Below, piece by piece: positions 33,600 to 47,900 of a DNA stretch of 64,000 nt. The translations under genes and the position numbers were made by a program. The stretch spans positions 27,838,001-27,902,000 of the forward strand of contig OX485806.1 of the NCBI GenBank assembly GCA_950295325.1, read 5' to 3'. This stretch comes from Polytrichum commune (taxonomy: Eukaryota > Streptophyta > Polytrichopsida > Polytrichales > Polytrichaceae). The notes beneath the pieces are model-generated. The model did not search any database. It had not been told where the DNA came from and saw nothing but the letters and a program-made list of their open reading frames with translations. How positions within the stretch are numbered: position 1 is the first letter of the stretch; each line of letters begins with the position of its first letter.

Positions 33600-36172
33600 T
33601 AGCAGACGTTATCTAGATAAGGATGGAGGAAGGAGAAAGTGGTGATACAGAGCGATGAGCGTTACAGTAATTTCCAACACCTCCTCTCGCTCAAGCTCTA
33701 GTCCCTCTTTCATTCAGATGTCTCGCTCTCGTCAACCTGCTCAATCTTTCAGTTCTCTTCAAAACCAGACAGAGAGCTTGACTATGGTAAGGCTGTACGT
33801 ACTCGTATGATTATCTCATCCGATGCTTCTACAGATTCTAAACTTGAGACTAACTTCAAGTCTTTTTTTCTTTTCTGTTTTGTTTGCAGTGGGAAGTATT
33901 CCCCATTAGAATCTGGTTCCTAGTGGGCGCACTTCGGCAGGTGTGTGATTTCGTAATTCAAGGTACTGATGCTTGGGTGATGGATCGGAGTCCTTCGAGG
34001 ACGAGTTGAAGTTGCCCGAAGAAGAGACTGAGGTCGAGACTGAGGTCTTCGTGGATGCTGTAGAAGAACCACCGAGAGAGTTGAGATTTGAGGGTGTCGC
34101 AAGTGCAGCTCTTCATCCTGAATGTCCTTCGATCAGATCATGGTTTGAGAGTATCGTGAGCACCATCCTTCATCCTGAGCCCGGATCATGCTCTACAGAT
34201 TCTATCACTACTTACATGCCAAATGCGGGAAAATATTATGCAGTTAGACGAGGCACTAGAAGAATTTCAGCAATCAATAACTATGTTTATAATTCTAAAA
34301 CATGTCGTAAAGGACCACAATGATTATATATCTTTTAGTTATTATGGACGAGTTTTAACGGACATATAGTTGTTGTGGACATAACACACTGCCACCAATC
34401 ACATCCTTTACCAAAAATCGATCCCCTCTTGCAAGTGGGTGCATGAGAGGGGCATCACTTACTTGAGCATGTGCAACATCAACCTTGTAGAAAAACTAGG
34501 GAATTGGTTTGGAATGAAATTTATCTACCCCCCACACACCACTAATCTATCCCAATGCTACTATCTGCCGCGGACTCTTGCAATTCATCAAGTGCACAAC
34601 CTGGCCAATACTAAATTGCCCCAGCCCAAACATCCACAACATGCAACAACTTCAACATATATTGATGACATAGAGCAAACACATGGTACCACCACCCAAC
34701 ACTTAACAAATCTACCAACATAGAAATCATGCAACAAAAACTATACAAACTTCAGAAGCTATAAATCAATCAAATTGGAGTTAAGGATTTACCTAATGCA
34801 CATTGGGCCCTTCATTCATAATCACAACCTAACCACATCACCTCACCACACTCAAAACTTGCACACTCCTATGAGTTCACACATCCTTGTAGTCACACAA
34901 TGTATGAGAGAGATGGGGTGGAAATGAACCCCCATTAGGGTTTTCAAGGAGGTCGTTCCTCCTTCCTTTAGGATTTCCTACTATGATTGAAATATTAAAT
35001 GTTATGAATAAAATTAGTCTCATTATTTGGGATGAAGGGATAGAGATCATTCTCATTAGGCAAATAACATAAGGTCTCCCTAAGGTGTGGGGCCCTAATA
35101 TATATTATTTTAATTCCCCACCCTACTAATCCATACGGTATGTTACTTTTAGAATTTCTTTAACATGATCAATTTGTAAACACCCTAATTTAATTATACC
35201 ATGGAGTTCAATATATAACTTAATCTTTGGTAGAAGTACGTGTTCTATAATTTGTAGGTCGCAACTTTAAAGTGGACCCTATATTTTGTTCTCATGTAGT
35301 TTTTTAAAATACGGGAATGAACCCCCCCCCCTATAGACTCAACAGGTTTAACAAACAAATGAACAGACAATAGTAAATGAGTAATAACAGTTTATTACAA
35401 AACAATAACATACACTTGGTTTCTGTCAATTGTAACACTGTAATTAACACTAGAAACTATCTTGTTGTCATATTGGATCTCTATCTCTTAATGTAAACTT
35501 AACAACTGGAACTAACTAATCTGTTCACCCCTTATATGTGCAAGTGGTGGAAGACTCTAGAAGACGCTGGTAGAGCTTCCTAGGCGGCAAATTGACGAAG
35601 CTTCTAGAAATCAGTATTTCATATAATAGTAAGTAGTAAGTTACTATTAGGACTCTACAAGTAAACAGCACTTCATTATTTGCATTATACTAATACCCCC
35701 CCCCCCCCGCCCTGCAGCCTAGCATTATGGCCCCTATAATTCTTTAGGGAGTTTTTTTCACCAGAGTTGAAGATCATTTGAATAATGTTGTTAATCCATG
35801 AAGCCGGTAAACACTCCCTAGCTCACTAAATTTAATAGCTTGTACTCACATAGATCATTTGCAACTCGTTTTAAAATTTCAGGTTATGAACCTAGGAATA
35901 TCTCATGCCTTGAGATTGTCTAAATTTTTCATATTGGCCTGGCATATTTTCCCTTCTATAAAAACATAACCAAATAACACCCACACACCTTTATGTTCAT
36001 GAAGGGCAGAGGGTGGACTTCACATCGAACTTGGAGAAAAAATGGGGTAATGGGTTGACAGAATTTGGATAACATCATCCACAAACGGATGGATGAATTC
36101 CATCCTTCCCAATCCTTGCGCACAGTGCACACATATGGCGGCAGCTCAAGATGCTCAAGAAGTCTCTTGACG
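33600..36172. other. Gene-poor stretch upstream of the NTF2-like gene
   Basis: An open plus-strand frame (33973-34323) with an acidic start has no ATG near its upstream stop and no recognisable domain. Poly-C tracts lie near 35320 and 35697. I see nothing else with support. Confidence 0.45.
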
Positions 36173-39100
36173 ATGGCGTCTCTTCTCAATCTTCTCTCGA
36201 CTCGCCCTCCACCTCTCTTTGGAATATGCACCAATCCTCCCTCGAAGAAATATACATTTGGAGCTCAAATCCCATTTTTAACATTTCGATCTGCTTCCAA
36301 TTCTCAAAAATCTTCGCATGTAAGACACCTCGCATTAACTCTTCTTCTGATGTCTGTGTACCTGTCGTTGATTACCTTGCAGACTTGTAACGTATAGGAA
36401 TCATCTCACTTGGGTAATCTTATGAATATGAATGAAAATTTGGCTTGAATTCCACCTTCACATGCGATCATGTAAACAAGAACTATGCATGTGAATAGAC
36501 AAGAATACACTCTTTTGCTGCTATCTGCGTGTCCTTGCTGACCTCGCAGAATTGTAATTTGGAGAAATTTCACTTAGGTAGTTTTATGGGTTTGGATAAA
36601 ATAAGACTTGAAGTCCACCTTCATATGTTATTATGTAAACAAGAATTATAGTTGTGAACTTCTTTTCGGTAACATTGCCGTACATTTGAATCAATGGGAT
36701 TTAAGACATGAGAGCTACCCTTTAATTCAACCGGAGTTTCAGTAGGGATTTGGTTGTTTTGCATACAATACTTTCCATGTTCAGTAAGTTTCTGGTGCAT
36801 GCTTATGGTGGTGGAGAGGTTTGGATGAAGAACATCACATATCGGTTCATTGAGGCCAAACTCATTTAGCATGCTCCAAAAACTTATCGAAAATGGAAAG
36901 TATTGTATGCAAAACAACCAACTCCCGACCAAAACTCCAGTTGAATTAAAGGATAACTCTATTGTACTTCCCGCACTCTTCTGCTATCAATTTCTCCACT
37001 GAGCAACCATGGTCAAATCCCCATGTAAAATTGTGGAAGATGAACCTTTATTTTTCTCTTCATTCATTAGTGCCCCTGTTAACGGACATTGGATTCAAAA
37101 TCACAGGTCGGTTAGGGTTGGGTCGCCCAGCATCCACTAATTGGAGTGAAGAGATTGGAAATGGGCTAGGATTCTTACTCTTCTAGATTCCATTCAGTGT
37201 ATCACTCACAACTTCAGAATTCAGAATTCAATTTAGTGTTTGTGCTTGTCCAAAAAATCTACAGTAGATAAAAATTTGACCCAACTTGGTTTAATTCTCC
37301 ACCAGGAGATGGTCGGGGGCCTGCAATCAGGTGGCTGAGAACAAATTTTCTCAAATTTTTGTATATGACCTTACCATGTCGTGATCGTAGAGGCCTGCAG
37401 GGAGCGAAGGAATCGATGAAACTACATCACAAGTCTCGCGGAGATCTGCGCTTGCTGCTGTTGTAGCTGGAATGTTATGTGGGAAAACTGCAATCAACAC
37501 CCCCTCTGCATGTGGATCTGAGGAAAAGAAAACCAATTTGAATGTTGAGCAAGTGAAGGTTTGGATTCTGATGTTCTTTGTTTCTATTAGGGGTGCAACT
37601 TGTCAAAAGTGGCCTGCAAACTTTGTGAATTTTTTTTCTTTGTTCGATTATATTTTCATGCTTTTGCTAGGGTTTTGTTTGCTTCCTCAGGGAAACTTTT
37701 CACTAACGTAAGCAGGTCTTAGACGGACACTTTTCTCTCTGTGCCCACTTTTCGTAGGATATGAAACACGCAATTAGTGTGAGATGATTAGCAAATACAA
37801 ATTGTGTCCATAGCCACTTTTCTTATAAATGTAAAGCTCGTGTGAATATCCTATGCATTGTCAAAGTGAAGATTTTCCAAGTTATCCAATGATCATATAG
37901 GACCCCCAATTATGTTGACTATTGTGTCTAGAATGGTTAATAAGTTTTTGAACATGTAGTCCAATCTCTTTTCAATACTTGTCTTTTTGGTGTTTGTTCT
38001 TAGATCTACACCCAACATTCACCCTTCAAATGTAGGTGTCCGTTTAAGAATAGGCACCAAATTAGGCACATCTACCTTTATGGTCAAGAGCCATGACCAT
38101 GGCATTGTGATGGCCCTTGAAAATCATCCGAAGGCCTCATGGAAAATTGAAATTGTGCTTCGTGTCATCATGGGCCTTCAAGTGTGGTGTAAAGACATAC
38201 ATGACTGGGCACTCGACCAAATGCTATTTCATTACTATCCTATTCATCTGGGCCCTTCTATACAATTATGTGAGATTATGAAGTGTCATGGTCCCCCAAT
38301 TTTCTGTTAAATCCACCTCTCTGAGATGGGCTTGACACAAAATCCAGTAGACCATGAAACAGTTTACATTGCCTTTATGCTAGGTAGTGCTAAGTTGAAT
38401 GTGGTCACTAACCCAAAACGTCTTCTGTGCAGGCAATCATTGAAGATGACATTAGAAAAGGCCAGTATTACGTCACTGGAAATTTGAGCCCTAGTATATA
38501 TAATGACAACTGCAGGTACAGAATACCCTCATCAACGCTCACATCACGTTTCTTTACAAGTCTTCGTTTTTATGGGAGCTGATAATCACATAAACAAGAG
38601 AGAAATGCAGCTACTCTAGTTAATCTCATTTGTTACAATACCATTCATCTTATTGTTATTGTTAGGGTTTAAGGTTCATCAGAACATCAAATGTATAGCC
38701 CCAGGTTCACTAAATTGAAGTCCTTTGATAGCAATTTTTTGATTGTTCAAATGTTTATTCACACTACCTTAGATGAAAACCTTTCGGTGAAAATTTGATA
38801 CTTATGGTGACAATGTGTTGCTGATTGTAGGTTCACTGATCCAACCACAGTGGTAACTGGAGTGCAGAAGTATGTAGCAGCTGTGAAGTTACTGTTTGAT
38901 CCTGATCTTTCACAGCAGGAATTAATCTCCATCGATGTTGTTGGGCCTCACACAATTGAAGCGAACTGGCGACTCGGCGGGTATGGCCACATCCTCTTTA
39001 TCACTTCAATCAACTGATCACTCGTAAATGTTGCTTTCTACATTGCTATTTCCTGGGTCTGCATAAGGGTAATGACATTCTCAATCTACTATACGTTTTG

Positions 39101-40731
39101 GAACTTTGGAACGGTGAGAATGCAACCACCGTTTCAAAGTTTCAAAATGGCCCGCCATCGATGGCAGCATGTTGAGCAGATGGTGAAGGGAGGGCCTATG
39201 ACATAAATCCTTATGCATAAGCCCTAACCAAGTCCAAATTAGTCATGTTACAATTAGGTGAAGAATCATGCAGAAAACTTGTGGATTTGGGCAGAGAGGA
39301 GCCTAGATCTGAAAATCATTTTGAGGAATTTTGTGAGGACTTTTATTCTGGCAACACAAAATAATGGTTTCTGAAGACAATATCCTCTGTTTTACACTCA
39401 TCAAGGCCGGGATAGGTACTCAGATGGGGGACCTTTGTAGCACTTCATTTCTGGTGCACCCTACCAGCTATGGTCCACCAAATCATAGTGAGTGTATTTG
39501 GGTGAACCGGATATTTTCAACCAACCATATGGAACCTAGGGGCTTGCCTATAGGGGAGATAGGTGGCAGGCAACTTGTCTACACCCGTTCAAGGTGTTAA
39601 CCTTCAGAAGGAGGTGCATTAAATGTGTTATTTAGTGTCACTTACTATTTGGAGTTACATATGCTATATCTTTTTATTATTGATGTACTTTTTTACCAAG
39701 TAAAGTTGTTAATGTTCTTTAATGTCCAAACAACCAATTTGACATTGTAGGTCAAATATGAGATATAGTGTAAAGGACTATAGCAATGCATAATTCCAAA
39801 TAGTAAGTGACACTAAATACAATATTTATTGTAGTTGTCTTCAAGGGGCCTCTAATTCTTGTAATGCCCATTTCGGGATTACACATCGGCTTAGACTAAC
39901 TCAGAAATGAAGCAACACCATAATTCACACTAGTGGCAACACCGGAGTCATTTGTCTTTTCTTTCTTTCTTTCTTTCTAGAACACACGTTGAAAATCATG
40001 TTTCTTTGTTTTCCAGTTACTTGAAGTTCCCTTGGAAGCCGCATATTATGCCTTATGAAGGTACGTCTCATGCGTCCGCTCCATTCTTCTCTAGAATTGC
40101 AGGATTGTTAAATTGATATTTGTTCCATTGGTGTCAAACTCCCTCATGCCTCAAGTTTCTATTAGAGAATTCCTTGGTCCCATTCACATTGGACCACTTG
40201 TAAGTGTTTTGACTCAAACCACATTCACATGGAGGCTTTACACAGTAAGGTAACGGGGCACATTCCCGCTCAAATTTCAGATTGGCATGTTCATTGGGGA
40301 GTTATTAAGGGGGAATCAATCTTGGAAGATGTGCAAAGTACATTGGAAATTGGACCAATTGGAATAATTAATTTTGGATTAATATTGAATTAGTTATGAA
40401 TTTTGGAAGGAGAACTCATAGGGATACCCAAAACCACTCACCCCAAAAATGTACACCATGATTACGTAGAAATTTGAGGTTGGAAGCTATAATGTACCTC
40501 TTGTTTGGATAGGTCTAGTGAGCGGTTTAAGGACCCGAGCGGGAATGTGCCCCGTTACCTTACACGTTCAACTTTTCTTGAATTTTTGGTTGAACGGCAT
40601 TGGTTGAAACAGGGTCGACACGGTATACCTTGGGCGATGACGGACTGGTAGTGTCGCATGATGAGAAATGGAGCATTTCCTTGTTGACTGCATTGTTGGA
40701 ACTCTTCACACCATCTTGGGGACCACACTAA
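36173..40731 (+). CDS. NTF2/SnoaL-like protein with thylakoid-lumen targeting, 6 exons
   Basis: Exons 36173-36319, 37391-37558, 38433-38515, 38831-38980, 40017-40060, 40613-40731; all GT-AG, phases agree, 236 aa. Residues 1-70 (MASLLNLLSTRPPPLFG...) are Ser/Thr/Arg-rich like a chloroplast transit peptide. They are followed by a twin-arginine hydrophobic stretch (SRRSALAAVVAGML) ending near PSACG, which resembles a Tat lumen signal. The mature part has the NTF2-like cone fold pattern: DIRKGQYYVTGNLSPSIYND, FTDPTTVVTGVQKYV, IEANWRLGGYLKFPWKP, and a final GLVVSHDEKWSISLLTALLE block. Family members in plants have no agreed reaction; a ligand-binding or scaffold role in the lumen is inferred. The final exon is easy to miss and lies 50 bases after a MITE. 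Introns 4 and 5 contain MITEs. Confidence 0.85.
39628..39820. mobile_element. MITE family A, copy 1 (intron 4 of NTF2-like gene)
   Basis: Long terminal inverted repeats starting TATTTAGTGTCACTTACTAT, 27 bases exact and about 45 with few mismatches, in a 193-bp element. The interior TCTTTAATGTCCAAACAACC is shared with copies at 55715-55918 and 62890-63100. Confidence 0.82.
40245..40563. mobile_element. MITE with 27-bp TIRs in intron 5 of NTF2-like gene
   Basis: Perfect inverted ends (40245-40271 and 40537-40563) start GTAAGGTAACGGGGCACATT; length 319 bp. No clear target duplication. Its right end is 49 bases before the last exon at 40613, so it makes up most of the 552-bp intron. Perfect ends suggest a recent insertion. 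Confidence 0.85.
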
Positions 40732-41929
40732 AGCCATCTGTAAAAAAAAACCCAGGCAGAATTTTGTAGTGCATGATGTATTTATTGTGAAAAAAGCATA
40801 TTATGGTCAGCTGCCAGTGTAAAGGGACATTGCTATATCAGTTGAGATTTTTTTCTTTTCTTTTTCTATCAAGGTACCCTGAAATGGATAACATTTCAAG
40901 GTCTACCAGATTTTGTGTTGAGCACCATGCTCGATTTATTATGACTTATGCACATTTGCAAATCAGCAAAATAGCAAACCAATGGAACAGAAATTCTCAT
41001 ACTATTGACTTTCTTGGTGATGAATGTGAGTCATAATTGAAGCAACCATTGACATCACCCCAGTGCAGAATAATTACTGCTTATGACACCTCAAGTCATA
41101 AACTTGTCATTGAAACTGGACAGTAGTTGACATCGATGGAGATTTAATGTTGTTTACTCTTTAAATGTACCCGAAAATAACGCACAATTTATGTTGGAAT
41201 GTCCCCTCTAGAACTACATTAGAAATATGTTTCCTTCACTATTTGAAAATGTAGTACTATGGAATCTCTAGTGATTCTTCCAATTAGATCAAATCTTTCT
41301 TCCAATTAAACCATGAACTTAACATGAGCCTAAAATCTCAAGAAGGCTACTGCACTCGTTTACTCTTAGGCACAAGATATTTTCATAAGAATGACATCTT
41401 TTCAAGCAGTACAAAATATCAGTGCTCAAGATTCACAGGGACTGCTTTCCAGTCCCTGTGACATGCAATTGCAAGTACTAAACCTGGCACAGCCTGCCAG
41501 AAACCTTTTCAAGAGAATTTGTTTCATATCACATTATTTGGAAATGCATGACACATGGTAGCAGACTAAAATACTCATTATTTGAAAGAATAATAGCCCT
41601 TCTTTGCATTGAAGGAATGGCTTCCAAGCAGAGTCCATAAACTCAACAAAACCTGTGAGTGAACCACCTCAGAAGAGGAGCTAAAAACGTGGAAGAAAAT
41701 AACTACCACGCTGGTTCCTGCTGGTACAGATACCAGTAAAGCTACAAAATATATGTCACACCCAAATTCAAGAGCTACAGGGTCAAAATAAACAGGGCCA
41801 AAACTTCATACAGACCACGGCCACAGAAAGGCAGCCAGTGGGACACCATGAAAATGATAAATTGCACTGATACAAGAAGACGATGGGACGAGCATACTGT
41901 ACTAGGAAGAAAAAGAGGTAAATGTTTGT
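40732..41929. other. Convergent spacer between NTF2-like gene and EH gene
   Basis: Contains the 3' flanks of two genes transcribed towards each other. No other exon or repeat is recognised. Confidence 0.6.
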
Positions 41930-44900
41930 CTAGAAAGCTTTCCAGGCATCAGCCCCATGTGGGGTTTTTGCACTGAAAGGTCCCGACCCCGCAAAAATAT
42001 CCGACTCATCATCAGAATGAAAACCACCACTACGTGCTGGTCCATCAGTTTGTACGCTGTTGAAGGAATCAAATCGGCTGAAAAAACTGTTGGGTCGATC
42101 TTCAGTTACTGCTGAAAGACACCCACTGAAAGTCAGTATCTTTTTGAATTACATGAATGGTTGTCTATAAGGGGCTTCTGTGATACAAGAAGTCAAAAAC
42201 TTCCAGGAGTTTTTGTTTGGTATTAACTTGCAGGTGCAGCACTTCCACGACTGAGACCTCAACATTCATGAAGGTATGTCATTCCTGAACACATCAGACA
42301 AGAACCCCCAATTTGCACAAAACAATATTCACTCACCAGAAGCTCTGGGTGGGGCGACAGGACTCCCAGGTCCAAAAGAGTCGAAACGCAAGAAACTGCC
42401 ATTAAAACCATCGTCTCTCTTAGCAGCCACTGGGCTTCCACCAAAAAGCGAAGAGGCAGGCGTAGCTTTGGGACTTGAATTCCCCCCAAAGAATGATGAC
42501 ATCTTGTTGGAGTCCTTTGACGTTGTTAGAGAACCTAATGACCCATACGAGTCAAAATCATGACTGCGACTACTTCCATTCCTTTCAAAGGCCTTTGTTG
42601 GGCTTGAGGTTCCATCTATGCTTGAAGTTCGTGGAGATCCTAAGTCAAAAGAGTCCCCTCGCCCAAACGATCCTGTTGATTTGCTGAATCGAGTTGCTAG
42701 GCGAGAATTTGTCACATCAATTGAGGTCTGAACGCATGCCAAGATATGTATCAACATGCATAAATATTCCATGGCCACATAACAAAGAAATCTGGCTCCC
42801 TCAATTATGATCTTTGTAGGTCAAAAGCCCTGAAAGGTAACTATCCAACAATTTAAAGCATACTATGGCAACGGTAAGAAAATATGCATTCATTCTCTTC
42901 ACTCTAGTGTACATTGACTTCAAGAATGGGCACCAACATGCTGATCAAAATGCAGTCATGTATTGTGAAATAAGACATTGCTAGCTGCAGACTTTATAAG
43001 AAGTATGTAGACAGGGAAAGAAGCAGCTGCTGGTAGGATAAATAAGAGGAAGAAAGAGGGAAATGGCCAGATGTTGAAACACAAGACTCACCTGCGTGCT
43101 GGGTGGGTTACTTTGAAGACCCCATGAAGCTCGTGGGCCTGAGTCAGCATCATCCTCATTCAATCCAAACCCCCAAGAAGAGCCATTTACACCAAAAGCA
43201 TCTGATGTAATAGATCCACGTCCTAAATCCGAACTGCAAAAAAGGACACCTTGTACTGATTAAAGGAGCAACTAGCCACAAACATATCTAATATCCTTAT
43301 AATGTCCTCAAATATATGCAGTCAAATCAATACAACTTGCCAAACAAAACAGCAAACAAGAAATAGGATAATATGAATCCAGATTCCTGCACAATCAATA
43401 AACAAACCTGGTTGTAGGAGAGCTTGCTGCCGTAGCACCATTGAATAAGTCTGAACCAAATTCTTGTGATTCCGCGACATTTGCATATCTATATTTTCAG
43501 GAGGTCCAAACCACAGGTTAGATCATCTGAAAATTTGTAATTCCAACTTGCAGACGTTGAGTTCACTTACTATGTGATCAGAAGCTGGTGATTAAAATGG
43601 ATATAACAGAGGCAGAATGTTCTGATCCCTTATCAATGAAGGTAAGAATGGCTCAATAATAAGGAAGAATGAGATAATAGCACAAGCAGGATGCACTGTG
43701 CTAATGCTGTTAAAAAAATCTGCTTACTGAATAAGAATTGTGACACAATACATAATCCCTAAAAGAAAATGTATAAAATACATCAGTGATAGTCCAGTTT
43801 GTTAATTTTCATTTAATTAACAATTCGCACCTTTCACTAGCTTTACTTGCTGACGTGGTACGTCCACTTTTCCCATCTCCATCAGATTTTGCCGTTGACA
43901 CTTCATCTACAAGAATGTCTACCCCATTTCTTGTTGGGCCTTCACCATTGGCATGGTGAGCTGCATCTGCAGGAGGTGGTTCAGGTACAGATAATTCCTC
44001 CTCCACTTCTGCACTCTTTCCACCTGTAGTAGGAGAGCTAAAGGTATCATCCAAGGCACTTCCTCCCTGGGTAGCCCAGTTAGCTGCAGGAGAAGGCTTC
44101 GCAGAAGAAGTTGAGGCAGGCCCCTCAGATGTTTCATCCACAAACTCTTCAATAGGAACAAATCCTGCCAAGCATATGCCCCTGTTAATCTCCTTGAGCA
44201 CACTAGATGAGGTAATACCCAAAAAAGATCAAATACAGCCCTCCAAATAGATCGACTAATTGCAATTGTATTACTGCAATACAAAGATCCAAGCCAAATA
44301 CAATCCACACAGAAATTGCCTCCATGTTAAGACAGTGAAGAAAACAGACTACATCAACTCCTAAGACTTGGAATGGAAATATTCAAAGTAAACCCATAAA
44401 ATTTGCAAGCTACACTTAAAACCAACTTGGGCAGATGCATATTTGACAGTGAATGTAGCATGCAATGTAGGGAGCATTAAATTAACTTCTAAACTTTGTC
44501 CATAGGAAACAGGTAGTGGGCCAACCTTCTTCCTCAAACTTACTCCAGTCCTCATTCCATGCAGCTGCTTTCTCCTGAATGTTTGATTGCCAACCTAAGA
44601 GCAAAGAAATCAAAGAGTCAAAAGAGGATAACACTTGAGATCATCAAATGAGCAAATAGAATCACATGGTGCTCTGACTAAATAAGGATGACATCAACGT
44701 ACCAAATGGCATCTCCTTGGGAATGTTTTGTTTGACCTCTACACCAAGAATCTCTGCTCGGTCACGTAGGGCCTTACGCAATTTATCAAGGTCTGTTGCA
44801 ATGCGGTCTGCCCGGTTCTGCAAAGCAGCAAGGTAGAGATCAATCCCCAGACTTTATAAAACCATACTGACATTTAGCAGGTACCTATCCATTTGAGCAT

Positions 44901-47900
44901 TTCAATGCATGGCCACTTTGACACGACAACCTGGAACTTACTGATGTATCCTTTTTCCTTCTGAGGATATTTACTGTCATACCTTCACTCCATATCTGGC
45001 AAATTGTGAAAGTACAAGTAGAAGGAAACAGGACGCCTGAGTACAGACACATAAACAAAAAGGACATCACAAAAGCAACAGAACTACTCAAGTTCAAGAA
45101 CATCCTAAAAGACCACCAACTCCATCATTACCAAGGCTCTCCGATGAAGCAACCAAAATTATGAAATTACCTGAAGAAGTGCATTAGGGTTGCCACCTTG
45201 CTCCATTTTCACCAGAGCATCATAAAGTTCCCTCTTCTTTTCCTGCAATCAAAAGAAGATGAAATACAGATAAGGTTTTGCTAGAACAAAGTTCCAGTTC
45301 AGGTCTTTCGAAACCATGTCTTTGCATGAGAATATTATCTAGAGCTCTTCTATATGCTGCGCCTCATCCCCATATCTTTAGGTTCCAGATCAAGGACTAC
45401 CTGCACATCTCGGTGTGTTGCATCTACTACAGCCAGCTGACCATTCACTTCTGCTGCAGCCTTGTACTTCTCTTCAAATTTCTTTGCTAGTGATTCCATC
45501 TGCAGCACATACAATCCTATTAAAACATAAACTTCAAACCTCACAATCTGGATTGACAGCACTAAAAACACAAGTGCCAAACCTAGAGAGTAACACATCA
45601 TAGGAACAAATATAAAAACTACAAACAGAAAGATAAGACATACAAGTTTACACAGTGACCGCACAAAGGTTTCACATATAGGTATCAGGAGTATCCTCAT
45701 GAGAAACACTGCTTCCTCATAACAATGCACATTAAGTTATGAGTATCAATTACAAGTTCCAAATGGATGCAATGAAACATATGTTCACATTGATCATTGA
45801 ATTTGATTGCTGAGACAAACTAACCTCACGTTTGTCTGCAGCAGCCCTTTCTGTGATCTCAGCCAGCTTATTGTCACATCGACTTTTATACAAAACCTGC
45901 ATGAGTGCAGACTTCGATTAGACAGAGGACAGGATTTCCAAACATCAGATTAAACTAGCAAATAACTCAATAATAAAGTTTGCACAAGTTCACATCCTAA
46001 TTAAGATCTGCTTGGCTAACCCTGACCTGGTGGCATCTAGATAAATGTGATGAAAGGAAACTTACGATTTCTTGTAGCTTTGTACGGTAGTACTCTGACT
46101 TCTGCTTGTGATCCATGAGGTTCTTATCCAACTCAGTAACCTGACACCAAATGACAACAGAAATAACAAGAGCATCACAAAATTGTCTGATAAAGAAATG
46201 TCACTTTCTGTACCTGGAACTCCACCAGGACAGATACAAGCTTCCACAAGAAAAGAACGAGAGTTCTAAAATTCACTATACAAAAGCAAACTACTCATCA
46301 ACTTGAAAGATATTGATTATTAATGATCATACTTGATTTACAGAAACGCCTGGCTCTCTTGGTGATGCCTTTGGTGCTTCTTTCTCAGGCTGCTTCCTGC
46401 GATTCATGAAGTTGAATTGTTCAAATGCATCTTTCGGCTGACCACTACCTTCAGGAGCACCTCCTCCAGCTGAAGTGAGATTTTGGAGCTGCATCTGTCC
46501 TGCAGGGGTGGTGAGCAGTGTAGGGCGCACAGGGCCAGGGCCTGGTGCAGATCCAGGTCCCATTTGTTGCATGTTACCTACCAACCACAATGAAAACTAT
46601 CAGAATAGAGGTGACTAAAAAAAGACATTGAGATGCAAGGCTACAAAGTCCATTATACACGACAGGGCATTAAAGTAACATCCAGTGAATCGTCATGTTG
46701 TCTAGATCTGCACACAAAAGCAGAGCGGTGTAGAGTGACTTTCTAGCCAAAATTCCTCTAAAGGGGTTTTGACTCATAAACTTGGTTTGGACAACTTCTG
46801 ACCTTCAACTAGAATTTTGTCAAAATTGCCCTCACAGAACATCATTCCAACCAACCAGAATATGCTCTAGCTTTCAAAGTCCTAGTGTGGCATGCATTTC
46901 CAACATTCACTTGGATGATATTCTTGTTTGCACAAAAAGCCTCTTCCAAAGAGGCTCCACTTTGGATGGCTGCAGTATTTCCACAGTTCATACAATCAGA
47001 CTAACCTTTAAATACTCTACTTCACTACAGCACTGGTGGGTGTTCCTAGTAATCTCAAGTACTTAGAAAAGAAACAGAAACTTCAGCTCAAATCTCTTGA
47101 GAAAAAAAAAAACAGACTTAAGAAACTCAGTATAAATATTGCCCATATATCCATTATTTTTTTAATATTTGCAATGGCATCAAGCTAGCAATGTATCCCA
47201 CAACTATTTTGTGTCATCAGCTTCAATCTCAGAAGGCCTCACTTGTGTTCCATAAAGCTCTACCTATATGAATAGGTTAAGCACTCATGGAGCATTTCCA
47301 TTTGAGAGATGGAAATCAAGAGTTGTTGGAAACCACCAAAGTACGGACATTGCACATGGGATTAACAATCAAATTCCTTAAACAAAAGAACCATATCAGC
47401 AACCAGTAGTATGTAGAGACTCAATTTACAAGATTAATAAAGCTATCTGCAACAGTAGTACACACCCTTACAAACAAGTGTATATCAAGTAAGAATACCT
47501 TGCATTTGTGGCATTTGTTGGATAGATCCACCATAGCCAGGGCGTTGAGACCCAGGCATCTGCCCATCAGGACCACGAGGATCATCAAGGTGAATGCCTG
47601 GTGGGAGGATTGGGGGCATAGGTCTGCCCTCCCTAAACCGCTCCATGAGATAGAGTGCTGTGCAGAATTCACGCACAGACAGCATGCTGTCACCATCTTG
47701 ATCTGACAGGTTCCATACCTGCCTCAGCACCTCTGCATCAACACAGATAATAGACATAGGATTGAGAACAATATTTTACTCAGATTTTTAATAAACAACC
47801 AATGATGCAGGTCAACCTCAAACGAAAATAGAGTAACCAGATAAGGAATGAGCTGTTGGGTTCCACTGACCCAGCTGATTGCTCCATACATATAGAAATG

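Noticed and set aside
33973-34323. Possible small host gene with an acidic start
   Set aside because: No ATG or acceptor between the upstream stop and the frame, and no recognisable domain.
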